A stretch of 24,302 bases of DNA from a virus: positions 1 through 24,302 of the IMG/VR virus record IMGVR_UViG_3300041583_000045. The stretch is one strand, 5' to 3'. Position 1 is the first letter of the stretch; every line of letters begins with the position of its first letter. The position numbers and the translations under genes are program-made. The notes beneath the pieces were generated by a model. The model was not told the DNA's origin and searched no databases. It saw only the letters and a program-made list of their open reading frames with translations. Positions 1 through 7,504 of the stretch are shown here, piece by piece.

Positions 1-104
1 GTGAGCCCTGAGACGATGCCAGTGTCGACGAGAGCGCGCGCCCACGAAGAGAACTGGGATTCTGTTGTGTCTTGTCCCTCGAAGGGCCACGAGAACTCGG
101 GCAT
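1..104 (-). CDS. Probable minor tail protein, N-terminal part only
   Basis: The gene starts at an ATG whose first base on the minus strand is 104 and runs off the left edge, so only about 34 residues are visible. They begin MPEFSWPFEGQDTTESQ. A strong ribosome-binding site, AGAGGAAAAG, lies just upstream and overlaps the end of the endolysin gene; the gap to the endolysin stop is 8 bases. The Trp-Pro-Phe...Gln-Asp-Thr-Thr-Glu pattern resembles, from memory, the start of actinophage minor tail or tail-fibre proteins, and the position beyond the tail-tip gene fits. The function is inferred from this short stretch and place only. Confidence 0.6.
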   Translation of the reverse strand, partial: MPEFSWPFEGQDTTESQFSSWARALVDTGIVSGL

Positions 105-112
105 CTTTTCCT

Positions 113-898
113 CTATCTGATTGTGAGACGCTGACCCGCGAAGATACGATTCGGGTTCGACCCGATCGCGACGCGGTTGTCTGAGTGAATCTTCTGCCAA
201 GTTGTGCCGTACTGTGCGGCGATCTTGCTCAGCGACTCACCGCGAGCGACAACATGAACGCGAGCAGCAGCCACAGGCGCGCTTTTGGCTGGCTTTGCTG
301 ACTTGACTGTCTTCGCTGTCGACACAGTGAGAGCCTGTCCCGCGAAGATACGATTCGGGTTCGCGCCAATCGTGTCGCGATTGAGCGCGTACAGAGCTTG
401 CCAAGTTGTGCCGTAGCGCGACGCAATCGCGCTCAGTGACTCGCCGCGAGCGACAACATGAACACGAGCAGCCGCAGACGCAGCAGCCCCGACAGAGCGC
501 GCGTTTGCGTATGTCACAGGGTCGACAGGCTTGCCGCTGATGATCACTTCATAATGCAAGTGAGGGCCAGTCGAAGCGCCAGTCGTGCCAACACTGCCGA
601 CAGTTGTCGAGTGATCAACTTTCGCGCCAGCTGGCAACGGCGACGCGGCTTTCATATGCGCGTAGAACCCGATCGAGCCGTCATATTGACGAACGCGAAC
701 CCAGTGACCGAACCCATTTGTCTTGCTCAGATTCTTGCCTTTGGCTTCGATGACTCCCGCAGCAATCGCGAGAATGGCAGTTCCCGAGTTTGCCCCGAAG
801 TCGACCCCGTTGTGATTGCGTCGAACGCCGCTCACAGGGTTCACGCGCATGCCAAACGGCGAAGTGACTCGCCAAGATGGAAGAACGAATCCGCTCAT
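113..898 (-). CDS. Endolysin: M23 peptidase with two C-terminal LysM repeats
   Basis: A 261-residue cell-wall hydrolase. Residues about 5-130 form an M23 (LytM-like) zinc metallopeptidase that would cut peptide cross-bridges of peptidoglycan. The zinc-site residues are visible: His29 and Asp33 in HNGVDFG, His81, and His113/His115 in GPHLHYE. Two LysM domains follow at about 146-192 and 214-260, joined by an Ala/Lys/Pro-rich linker, and would hold the enzyme on glycan. There is no signal peptide or membrane segment, so release would need a holin not recognised here, or the protein could be a virion-borne lysin, which its place among tail genes also allows. The ATG overlaps the stop of the upstream small gene as ATGA. 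Confidence 0.92.
   Translation of the reverse strand: MSGFVLPSWRVTSPFGMRVNPVSGVRRNHNGVDFGANSGTAILAIAAGVIEAKGKNLSKTNGFGHWVRVRQYDGSIGFYAHMKAASPLPAGAKVDHSTTVGSVGTTGASTGPHLHYEVIISGKPVDPVTYANARSVGAAASAAARVHVVARGESLSAIASRYGTTWQALYALNRDTIGANPNRIFAGQALTVSTAKTVKSAKPAKSAPVAAARVHVVARGESLSKIAAQYGTTWQKIHSDNRVAIGSNPNRIFAGQRLTIR
135..463 (-). repeat. 204-bp tandem duplication encoding the two LysM repeats
   Basis: Three blocks recur at exactly 204-bp spacing: 25 identical bases at 135-159 and 339-363, 16 identical bases at 196-211 and 400-415, and 19 identical bases at 241-259 and 445-463. This is 68 codons in frame. The near-identity at DNA level points to a fairly recent internal duplication of one LysM unit. 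Confidence 0.9.
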
Positions 899-1029
899 TT
901 TGATTCCTCGATGTCGTCTCGCAGTACGCCGTCTGTCAGTTCGCCCAGCTCTAAGCCGTGAACTTCGTCAGCGCTGTCGAACTCAAACTCTTCAGCCGTC
1001 TCGATGGGCTCGATCTCTTTGTCAGTCAT
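895..1029 (-). CDS. Small acidic protein of unknown function (44 residues)
   Basis: The ATG at 1029 is preceded by GAAAGG six bases upstream, the ribosome-binding site used repeatedly in this genome. The product starts MTDKEIEPIETAEEFEFDSA and is very acidic, with no Cys and no hydrophobic segment. Its stop overlaps the endolysin ATG by four bases (ATGA), so the two are probably co-translated. I do not recognise the family. It is too polar to be a holin. Its position immediately before the endolysin could suggest a partner or a simple coupling role, but that is inference. Confidence 0.75.
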   Translation of the reverse strand: MTDKEIEPIETAEEFEFDSADEVHGLELGELTDGVLRDDIEESK

Positions 1030-1096
1030 TGGGAACCTTTCGTCTCGTCGCACAGTCTAGGCGCCTGAGTGAAGTTTCATAGCTCAGACGCGATCG

Positions 1097-2989
1097 TCAT
1101 GTCTTGATCTGAAAGTTCAGCACAAGATAAGGCTGAAGATTATTGTGCGCGCCAGCTGTCGGCGTTGTGCTCGTTGTGCCGCTGACTGTGTGCGCGTGCG
1201 CGTCTGACGCTGTTGTGCCGCTGACACTGTGACTGTGCGAGTCTGAGGCTGTTGTGCCGCTGAAAGGGTGCGAATGATTGCCGCCTAAGAGACTTTGCGT
1301 GTATCGCCCGTTCGTCTCGAACCCTGCTCTTATTCGATCTGACCCTGAACTGCCGTCACCGCTTGAGAACCCAGCGCGAATGTCATGATTGTCAGTCGTG
1401 CCGCTGAAGGTGTGATTGTGCGAGTCTGAGCTTGTCGTCGCACTGAAGGTGTGGGTATGCGAGTCCGAGCTTGTCGTCGCGCTCACAGTGTGACTGTGAG
1501 CGGGCGTCTCTATCGTGCTCAGCGAATGAGTCTTCGCGCCGCCCGCTTCGTTCAGAGCATCAAACTCAGTCTCAGTCGCACTCAATCCAACAGCCGCACG
1601 ACCGCGCATGTCAGGAATGCCAAACGTCGTCGATCCGTTGCCAACTCCGTACACGGTGCCAATAGCAGAGAACAGACTCGCGAACTCTGTTCGACTGACA
1701 GCTTGACCCTGACAGAGCAGATACCCGACAGGGGCAGTCGTTCGAGCAGTCTGAGTGATCGTGCCCGCGGGCAACAGAGCAGCGAGCAGAGCAGCGATGT
1801 CGCCAGAGCCAGACTCGACGCGTTCGAGTTTGCTTGTACGCTGTTCGATGTCGTCGACTCGCTTCACGAGAGACACACTTTTGTCAAAGTTTGCGACATC
1901 GCCCAAAGATGCGCCGACGAACACTCCCGAATCGTCAACGATGAACGCCGCGCCTGTCACGTTCGACTCGCTCACAGAACCGTCGACGATGACACGAACC
2001 AGATCGCCAGCATTCCAGTCGATGCCGTATAGCATCGTCTGATCATCAGACGGAACCAGCTTCACGGAAGTTGCAGCTGACCCCTCAGCGATCAGCGGTT
2101 CGTCGCCAGACTGATTGAGCTCAGCGAGCACAGACGCATCTCGTCGATCGATGAAGCGCTCGACGACTCGACCCCACGTTGCTTCGCCCGCGAGACTGTC
2201 AGCTGTTGTGCGCTGAACGATGAGTCGATCAACTCCGACTCCTTGCCCCGCGACGATCGCACGAGTCAGCGACGGCCCTGACTGTTCGATCTGCTCGCTC
2301 GTCACTGAACCGTTATCGATGTCGAAGCTGACGAAGCCGCGACGATCAGCAGCTTTGACGATCTCGAACGCGAGCTCTGTGCCACGCTGAACGACTCGGA
2401 AGCCCAGATCTGGCGACAGCGTAGAGATCTCTTGCAGCAGCTCCAACAGATTTTGGAATCTCGGACTCTTCGTCAGAGTTACGCCGCGCGCTAAGTCTGA
2501 ACCGCTCAGTCGAATGAACTGTCGCAGCCCGCTCAGTCGGCCAGCTGGCGCAGTTCCCGCGACGAGATTCGCAGCGACAAATTGACGCATCAAAGTTTCA
2601 GCTGTGCCTGTGCGAACATCGTTCGCCGCTGTCTGAGCGGCAGGGTTCGCGATCGACGGCGACGGAAACGCCAGCGCATCTGCGAGCAGAATCTCATCAG
2701 TCACGCCCGCGAATGTCAGCGTGCCGTCCGGGTTCACTCTGTCGCGAACTCTCATGGGCTTGACTGTTGGCCCGCTGAACGCGACTTCGCCACGCAGAGA
2801 GACGATGATGCCGCTTCCAGCTGTCGACAGTTCATCTGCCAGCGGGTGATCGCCGGGAAGTTTCAGCTCCCAAGAGCCGACGTTTGACCAGCGCAGCGTC
2901 GCTGTCAGCTGAAGATATGCGCTCGTAATTGTGCCGACACGAGTGAGATCGCGGCGGCGCACTTGTACGAATACATCTTCTCGACGCAT
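1097..2989 (-). CDS. Tail-tip protein: ReqiPepy6 gp37-like region fused to collar/fibre region
   Basis: A 630-residue structural protein. The N-terminal about 375 residues resemble the Siphovirus ReqiPepy6 gp37-like family, the baseplate hub or tail-associated protein that follows the distal tail protein. A short coiled stretch (about 375-395) leads to a phage tail-collar domain at about 407-465, with the typical APVGYLLCQGQAVSR and TTFGIPDMRGR. Two blocks of His-x-His repeats follow, and the end NNLQPYLVLNFQIKT is typical of collar proteins. I chose the ATG at 2989, which forms TAATG with the upstream stop, over a TTG at 3004. It probably combines tail-tip assembly with host binding. Confidence 0.88.
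   Translation of the reverse strand: MRREDVFVQVRRRDLTRVGTITSAYLQLTATLRWSNVGSWELKLPGDHPLADELSTAGSGIIVSLRGEVAFSGPTVKPMRVRDRVNPDGTLTFAGVTDEILLADALAFPSPSIANPAAQTAANDVRTGTAETLMRQFVAANLVAGTAPAGRLSGLRQFIRLSGSDLARGVTLTKSPRFQNLLELLQEISTLSPDLGFRVVQRGTELAFEIVKAADRRGFVSFDIDNGSVTSEQIEQSGPSLTRAIVAGQGVGVDRLIVQRTTADSLAGEATWGRVVERFIDRRDASVLAELNQSGDEPLIAEGSAATSVKLVPSDDQTMLYGIDWNAGDLVRVIVDGSVSESNVTGAAFIVDDSGVFVGASLGDVANFDKSVSLVKRVDDIEQRTSKLERVESGSGDIAALLAALLPAGTITQTARTTAPVGYLLCQGQAVSRTEFASLFSAIGTVYGVGNGSTTFGIPDMRGRAAVGLSATETEFDALNEAGGAKTHSLSTIETPAHSHTVSATTSSDSHTHTFSATTSSDSHNHTFSGTTDNHDIRAGFSSGDGSSGSDRIRAGFETNGRYTQSLLGGNHSHPFSGTTASDSHSHSVSGTTASDAHAHTVSGTTSTTPTAGAHNNLQPYLVLNFQIKT
1163..1504 (-). repeat. Two blocks of 39-bp repeats encoding His-x-His fibre motifs
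   Basis: Each block has about three 13-residue units of the form (S/A)HxHxxSxTTxSD. Block one is at about 1388-1504 and block two at about 1163-1279; a non-repetitive Gly/Ser-rich stretch lies between. The DNA units are recognisably similar at 39-bp spacing. In the T4 long tail fibre tip (gp37), HxH motifs bind iron in a thin trimer, which is the nearest known parallel. Confidence 0.85.
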
Positions 2990-3876
2990 TAGAACATCAC
3001 CCAAGCGCGCGGTTGAGACAACACTTCGACGACAGTCGAATCGTCGACAGCGCCCGGAAGCACGACGCTCACAACTTCCGCGCCAGGCGACACCGCCCAG
3101 AAACGCGGATTCACGGCCAATCCGTCGTAACGATTCACGCCGAGCTCGTCGACGACCGTGCCAAGAGTCATGTCGACGACGATGAAGCCCGAAGTTTTAG
3201 ACGCTCCCGACACACCGTTGCCAGCTGTGCCCCAAGCAAGAGTCTCGCCGCGTTGTGATGTCAGAGCGAAGCCAGTGAACGGCGCTCGAATAGTCCACAC
3301 TGGGTACACTTCGACATCTCCCGAGTTCGGCAACGTCGTCGAGCCAAGCGATGTCGTCGTCGACAGTCGAAGCTGACTGAGCGAATGATCGCCGCCGAGC
3401 ATGCCACGCCCCAACCCGCCCGGCATGATCACGCGCTGATCTTCTCGAACTCGTGTCCAGTACGGGTCGCCAGCCTGAAGAGTGAGAGTCGTCTTCAGAA
3501 ATGAAGCGCCGTCTGTGTCATCTGCCCAGCCGAAGTCGCCGCCGCCCATTCGTCGAACGTCGACGAACCAAGATTCGGCGTCGAGATCGACAGTCAGACG
3601 AACAGCGCTCGCAGTTGGTGCGAAGATGCGCCCAAGCAGACCGAGACGCTGACGCACAACTTCACGCCCCGCAGCTTCGACTTTCAGAGTCAAGTCGAGC
3701 ACGCGCGGCAACACTCGCGCGCCACGATATTGCGCGCCGTCGCCCGCTCCCTCGAACCACTGAACTTGTACGGGCGGCAGTCCCGTGCCCCGCATCGACG
3801 CGAGAGCTCGCACGCCAGACGAACGACCCAGCTCGACACTCCCGCCAGACGAAACCAGCGACATGATGCGCGTCAT
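2989..3876 (-). CDS. Distal tail protein (Dit-like)
   Basis: A 295-residue protein directly after the tape measure gene and before the gp37-like tail-tip gene, the usual place of the distal tail protein that forms the hub joining tube to tip. It has the beta-rich composition of phage tail domain proteins, including an LTLKVEAAGREVVRQRLGLL segment and WFVDVRRMGGGDFGWADDTD, as in Dit-type proteins of Gram-positive siphophages. The ATG at 3876 overlaps the tape measure stop by four bases. An in-frame ATG at 3864 is a possible alternative start. The call rests on position and general resemblance rather than a diagnostic motif. Confidence 0.8.
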   Translation of the reverse strand: MTRIMSLVSSGGSVELGRSSGVRALASMRGTGLPPVQVQWFEGAGDGAQYRGARVLPRVLDLTLKVEAAGREVVRQRLGLLGRIFAPTASAVRLTVDLDAESWFVDVRRMGGGDFGWADDTDGASFLKTTLTLQAGDPYWTRVREDQRVIMPGGLGRGMLGGDHSLSQLRLSTTTSLGSTTLPNSGDVEVYPVWTIRAPFTGFALTSQRGETLAWGTAGNGVSGASKTSGFIVVDMTLGTVVDELGVNRYDGLAVNPRFWAVSPGAEVVSVVLPGAVDDSTVVEVLSQPRAWVMF

Positions 3877-6188
3877 TCTCGACCCACTCTCGGGGAACCC
3901 AGCGCAGCAAACAGAGCCTCTTCAGAGCTGAGAGATTGATTCTCTGCCGCGTAATAGTTCACGACTCGACTAGATGATGCCCCGATCATTGTCGAAGCGG
4001 CAGCGGGGCGCGTGAGCGCTCTGGCAGCGATCGTCAAGTCTTGATCGTCGACGAGTGAACCCAACTTTCGACCGATCTCGGGTTGCATCTTCTCAACTCC
4101 CTGCAAGTAGCCGCGCACCGTGTCACGCCCGAAGCTGGCGAACAGAGTCGACGGCGAACGAATGCCAAGAGCAGCCTTGAACGGGCCAACAATCCAATCG
4201 GGCAACAGATCGAGAAAGAACTTTCCAATCGTGCTCGCGAGTGACTTCACGCCGTCGAGCATGCCTGTGATGAGATCGCGGCCAACTTCATACAGCCACG
4301 TTCCGACTCCCATGAATACGCCAAGAATCTTGCCAGGAATCTCTTTCATGAAGTCGAACAGTTTTGTGAACGTGTCTTTCACTGAGTAGAGAACTTTGTC
4401 CCACAGCTCAGTGAAGAATGTTCCCACGTTGCCGAAGATCTCGCGAAAGAACTCGACGAAGTTTCTGATCGTCGTTCGCACGCCAGTAACGATTCGCACC
4501 CACAGCAGCAGGAAGAATCTTTCGATGCCTTCCCACAGTCCAGTGAAGAACGACACAGCTCCCTCAAACACTAGCCGCCAACCAGTCAGCCAGTTATCGA
4601 TCGTCGTCTGCACTCCGTCGACGAGAACTTCCCACAGAGCGACGAAGAACTCAGACAAGCCCTGCCACAGACCAGTGAAGAATCCGACAGCCTGCTCGAA
4701 CGCGATATTCAGACCGGCCAGAAACGGGTCGACGATCGACATGACATTCTCGACGAGATCTTCCCACAGCTCACTGAAGAACGTGCTGATCTGTCCCCAC
4801 AATTCGCTGAAGAATACGCCGAACGAATCGAGCGAGTCTGTAATCCAGCCGATGAATCCATCCCACACAGTCTTGATGAACGCGACAACTGAGTCCCAGT
4901 TCAGAATGAGCACGATCAGAACCGCAATCAGCGCCAGAATCGCGAGAACAATCCAAGTAATCGGGCTCATCAGTAGCGCGCTGTTCATGATGAACGTCGC
5001 GACGCTCACGCCGATGAACGCGAGAGCGAGAAACCCGAGAACGCCGATCAGTATTTGCAACACGATCGGGTTGTCATTCAGGAACGCGAAGACATCAGTA
5101 ATGATCGGCAACAGATTCTCGCCAAGCTCAGCGAACAGCAGCTCGCTCTGTCTCTGGAAAGTTTGCAACCCGTTTGCAGCAGTGTCGAACATGGCTTCAT
5201 CCATCTTTGCAGCAGCGCCCTCGACATCAGCCATGCCGCCGCCCATAGTCTGCAAGCTCTCTAAGAACGCGGGAATCTGTGACGTTCCGAGATCTTCGAT
5301 CGGCGTTCCGAACAGCGCGATCGCAGTGTTCGCGCGAGCTGTCGGATCTTCCATGCCGAGCAGACCCTCCACGATGTCGTCGAGAGCGCCGCGAGCTGTG
5401 TCTCCGCCCGCGAGCATGCGCCCCGCCATTTCTTCAGCGTTCAGCCCCAGCGCATCGTAAGCTTCAGAGCTGGCCGTGCTCATGTCTGTCGATCGAATCG
5501 TCAGCTCTTTCAGCGCGTCGCCAGTCTTATCGATCGCGAACTCACCGTCAGCTGACGCAGCGACGAGCAGCCCAAACGCTTCCTCACCGCTTATCCCTAG
5601 ACTCGCGAAGTGCGGCCCATATTCGTTTATCGCGTCGCGCATATCGCCACGCAGAGCTTCAGGAACTCTCTGCATGCTCGCAGTCATCAAGTCCATCGCT
5701 TCATCAGCTGACGAAGCCAAACCAGTCGAGATCAAACGCTCAACTTGGCCGATCGAATCTGTAACGTCGAGCTCAAACGCTGACGCATAGTTCAGCACTT
5801 TCGCTGTCATACCCTCGACGCTCGAATCGCTTGCCGTCTTCATGCCAGAGATTCCAGTGACGACACCAGCGATCGCAGTCTGAGCCTCTTCCATGCTCGC
5901 GCCGTAATTCTGTGAGTACAGCTGACCCGCGAGAGTGCCCACACGAGCAGACTCTTCAGGCAGTAAACCCAATCCAGCAGTGATCTTCGCGTTTGTTTCC
6001 TCGAAGCTGAGCGCGCTGTTCACTCCGCTGATGAGCGCAGCAGCGAGAGCGCCGCCGATAATCGCACCAGCGCCAAGAAACATTGCGCTCTTGCCCTGCA
6101 TCTTGCCAGGCAGAGCGTCGAGAGTGCCCTCGAATTGACTGTCGTCGAGCTTTAGGAACCCTACGAGTTCGCCCAGATCGAGAGCCAT
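3873..6188 (-). CDS. Tape measure protein
   Basis: At 771 residues the largest protein of the window, placed right after the frameshifted chaperone genes. Early residues 36-55 form a Gly/Ala-rich hydrophobic segment, and residues about 370-440 are strongly hydrophobic with likely membrane-active helices. Residues about 459-600 hold regular FFxxLW repeats. Near the C-terminus ALGIRSPSTLFASFGRDTVR matches a motif common in tape measures. The family sets tail length and helps DNA entry; at the usual 0.15 nm per residue it predicts a tail of roughly 115 nm. The ATG at 6188 follows GAGGAAGG, seven bases upstream, which overlaps the end of the frameshift product. Confidence 0.95.
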   Translation of the reverse strand: MALDLGELVGFLKLDDSQFEGTLDALPGKMQGKSAMFLGAGAIIGGALAAALISGVNSALSFEETNAKITAGLGLLPEESARVGTLAGQLYSQNYGASMEEAQTAIAGVVTGISGMKTASDSSVEGMTAKVLNYASAFELDVTDSIGQVERLISTGLASSADEAMDLMTASMQRVPEALRGDMRDAINEYGPHFASLGISGEEAFGLLVAASADGEFAIDKTGDALKELTIRSTDMSTASSEAYDALGLNAEEMAGRMLAGGDTARGALDDIVEGLLGMEDPTARANTAIALFGTPIEDLGTSQIPAFLESLQTMGGGMADVEGAAAKMDEAMFDTAANGLQTFQRQSELLFAELGENLLPIITDVFAFLNDNPIVLQILIGVLGFLALAFIGVSVATFIMNSALLMSPITWIVLAILALIAVLIVLILNWDSVVAFIKTVWDGFIGWITDSLDSFGVFFSELWGQISTFFSELWEDLVENVMSIVDPFLAGLNIAFEQAVGFFTGLWQGLSEFFVALWEVLVDGVQTTIDNWLTGWRLVFEGAVSFFTGLWEGIERFFLLLWVRIVTGVRTTIRNFVEFFREIFGNVGTFFTELWDKVLYSVKDTFTKLFDFMKEIPGKILGVFMGVGTWLYEVGRDLITGMLDGVKSLASTIGKFFLDLLPDWIVGPFKAALGIRSPSTLFASFGRDTVRGYLQGVEKMQPEIGRKLGSLVDDQDLTIAARALTRPAAASTMIGASSSRVVNYYAAENQSLSSEEALFAALGSPRVGRE
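4401..4814 (-). repeat. 33-bp and 132-bp periodic repeats in the tape measure gene
   Basis: Variants of an 18-base motif (plus-strand form CCACAGnnCAGTGAAGAA) start at 4401, 4500, 4533, 4632, 4665, 4764 and 4797. The spacings are 99, 33, 99, 33, 99 and 33, all multiples of 33 bp. The repeat unit is therefore 132 bp, or 44 residues, made of two FFxxLW helices separated by 11 and 33 residues. Confidence 0.9.
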
Positions 6189-6202
6189 ACGCGGGCCTTC
6201 CT

Positions 6203-6912
6203 CTACGTTTGCGCGCTACGCGCTTTCCTCTGTTCCGGCGTAGGGTTCAGAACCCGCTGAACTCTGCTCTCGCTTGATAGTAGTCCAATCAGACGCAGAG
6301 AGAGCCATCGCCACGAGCGCGCGGCGAGCAGACTGCGATCACTTAGATCGATTCCATAGACTTCTTGGAAGTCGAGCTCGACGAGTTGCCACCGTCTGAT
6401 GATGTTTCCGATCGAGAGTTCCCCGAAGTCGTCGACTTCATGCCGCGAGAGCCCCCAGCTGTTTTCTTCGGGCTTTTCCGTCGCCCCGCCCGATTCGTCG
6501 GGGCCAGCTCTTTTCCCGCGAAGAGTCCATTATCAGCCGCCGTATTTGCAGCCTCTCGTGACACTGCGAAGTAAGTGAACGCGTACATCGACAGTCGCTT
6601 CATATGCTCCCAGCGCACACCGTCGACGAGCATTTCGTCGACGAGTTCGACAGAGAGAACTTGACTGATGAACTCACGCTCGTCAGCGTCGTCGATGCGT
6701 AAACGCTTGACATCGTTCTCACTGACAGGGGTGCCGCGAGATTGCTTGAGCGTGATGTCAGCGAGCGCGTTCAGACGCAACCCTGTCAGCGCATCAGGCG
6801 ACGGCACGCGATAACTCTTGCCCTCTGGATGCAGCCTCGACGGCATCAGCGGCGACTCGAAGCCGTCGCTCTCTTCCATGAAGTCAAGAAACGAACTCAG
6901 ATCAGCTGTCAT
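6203..6912 (-). CDS. Tail assembly chaperone, long form made by -1 frameshift
   Basis: Reading starts with the short chaperone at 6912 and slips back one base at 6511-6517, so base 6511 is read twice, giving join(6912..6511, 6511..6203) on the minus strand. The result is 134 shared residues plus 102 from the -1 frame, 236 in all. The -1 frame has no credible start of its own and is open from just before the slip site. Its product contains RSWRWLSLRLIGLLSSESRV, typical of the second chaperone of siphophages (the T extension of lambda gpGT). It would hold the tape measure while the tube assembles. Its stop lies within the tape measure ribosome-binding region. Confidence 0.88.
6343..6912 (-). 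CDS. Tail assembly chaperone, short form
   Basis: A 189-residue protein between tail tube and tape measure genes, the position of lambda gpG. I chose ATG 6912 (MTADLSSFLDFMEE) because GAAAGGCATCTA stands directly upstream; an in-frame ATG-like start at 6948 lies inside the terminator hairpin. The N-terminal 130 residues are helical and carry the chaperone core. After the slip site the zero-frame tail is a low-complexity Ser/Gly/Thr/Lys stretch ending SKKSMESI, which looks disordered and is typical of the short form. It would be the more abundant product. Confidence 0.88.
   Translation of the reverse strand: MTADLSSFLDFMEESDGFESPLMPSRLHPEGKSYRVPSPDALTGLRLNALADITLKQSRGTPVSENDVKRLRIDDADEREFISQVLSVELVDEMLVDGVRWEHMKRLSMYAFTYFAVSREAANTAADNGLFAGKELAPTNRAGRRKSPKKTAGGSRGMKSTTSGNSRSETSSDGGNSSSSTSKKSMESI
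6511..6517 (-). other. Programmed -1 ribosomal frameshift site GGGAAAA
   Basis: On the minus strand the zero-frame codons are GCG GGA AAA GAG, giving the canonical heptamer G GGA AAA. After slipping, both tRNAs re-pair (GGG, AAA) and translation enters the -1 frame as GGG AAA AGA GCT. The -1 frame is closed by TGA TAA a few codons upstream and open for 103 codons (including stop) downstream, so the slip must happen in this interval. Confidence 0.88.
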
Positions 6913-6938
6913 TAGATGCCTTTCGTCAGTAACGCATA

Positions 6939-6965
6939 AGAGAGACACCCATCGGGTGTCTCTCT
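6939..6965 (-). terminator. Hairpin terminator after the tail tube gene
   Basis: A perfect 12-bp stem (6939-6950 with 6954-6965, core GAGAGACACCC) and 3-base loop stands 22 bases after the tube protein stop. On the minus strand it is followed by TATGCGTTACTG, a weak T-rich tail. It would lower transcription from the abundant tube protein into chaperones and tape measure. Confidence 0.8.
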
Positions 6966-6987
6966 CAGCGTACCGCTCTGCGATGAA

Positions 6988-7491
6988 CTACGCGTCAGGG
7001 TGAATGATCTCTTCGAGTGCGCCCTGCCCAGTCAGAGTGAATGATGCCATGCTGAGCGCATCCATGCCGCCGCCGTCTTCGCTGAACATGACAGCCGCGT
7101 ACCCGGAATATGCTTCGACGCGCGGGCCGTTGGGCTCCATTTCGTACAGTCGAATGTAAACGCTGTTCTCGACCCCAGTGTTTCGACCAGCTTGACGCAG
7201 CAGCTCTTGTCCGTCGTCGTACTGCACAGGGTCAGAGCCAGGCTTGATCGCGCGCTTGCATTTGCCTTCAGCACTCCACGCGTTCGCAGTGTTCGTCTGC
7301 GACTTCCAGCCCCCGCCGTCGAAGTCGCTGTCATCCTGAAGTGAACCCTCGATCTTCGGCGCAGTGAGCTCAGTGATACCGAACACTCCAACCCAAACGG
7401 GTGTCTCAGCGCTGGCGCTGTTGTTCACGTCGAGTTGCCATTTGCGGTTCGTAGTAGTAGCGCCAAGCGGCGTTTTGGTTGTGTAGGTCAT
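6988..7491 (-). CDS. Major tail protein (tail tube)
   Basis: A 167-residue protein starting MTYTTKTPLGATTTNRKWQL. Beta-rich composition, a position between the tail terminator and the chaperones, and the pattern 'KWQLDVN...WVGVFGITE' identify it as a siphophage tube protein that polymerises around the tape measure. It has the strongest ribosome-binding site nearby, GAGGAGAG seven bases before the ATG, and a terminator just after the stop. Both fit a high-copy structural protein. No Ig-like C-terminal extension is present. The exact tube family is not identified. Confidence 0.88.
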   Translation of the reverse strand: MTYTTKTPLGATTTNRKWQLDVNNSASAETPVWVGVFGITELTAPKIEGSLQDDSDFDGGGWKSQTNTANAWSAEGKCKRAIKPGSDPVQYDDGQELLRQAGRNTGVENSVYIRLYEMEPNGPRVEAYSGYAAVMFSEDGGGMDALSMASFTLTGQGALEEIIHPDA

Positions 7492-7504
7492 GACACTCTC
7501 CTCA

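Noticed and set aside
1451-2032. 193-codon plus-strand open frame opposite the tail-tip gene
   Set aside because: Arg/Ser-rich shadow frame; the opposite strand carries clear collar and gp37-like motifs.
4396-5460. 354-codon plus-strand open frame opposite the tape measure
   Set aside because: Antisense shadow of a repetitive gene; its product is low-complexity Ser/Asn/Pro/Thr and has no ribosome-binding site.
6466-6475. GGGGG run and nearby AAAA runs as alternative frameshift sites in the chaperone gene
   Set aside because: They do not allow both tRNAs to re-pair after a -1 slip, while GGGAAAA at 6511-6517 does.
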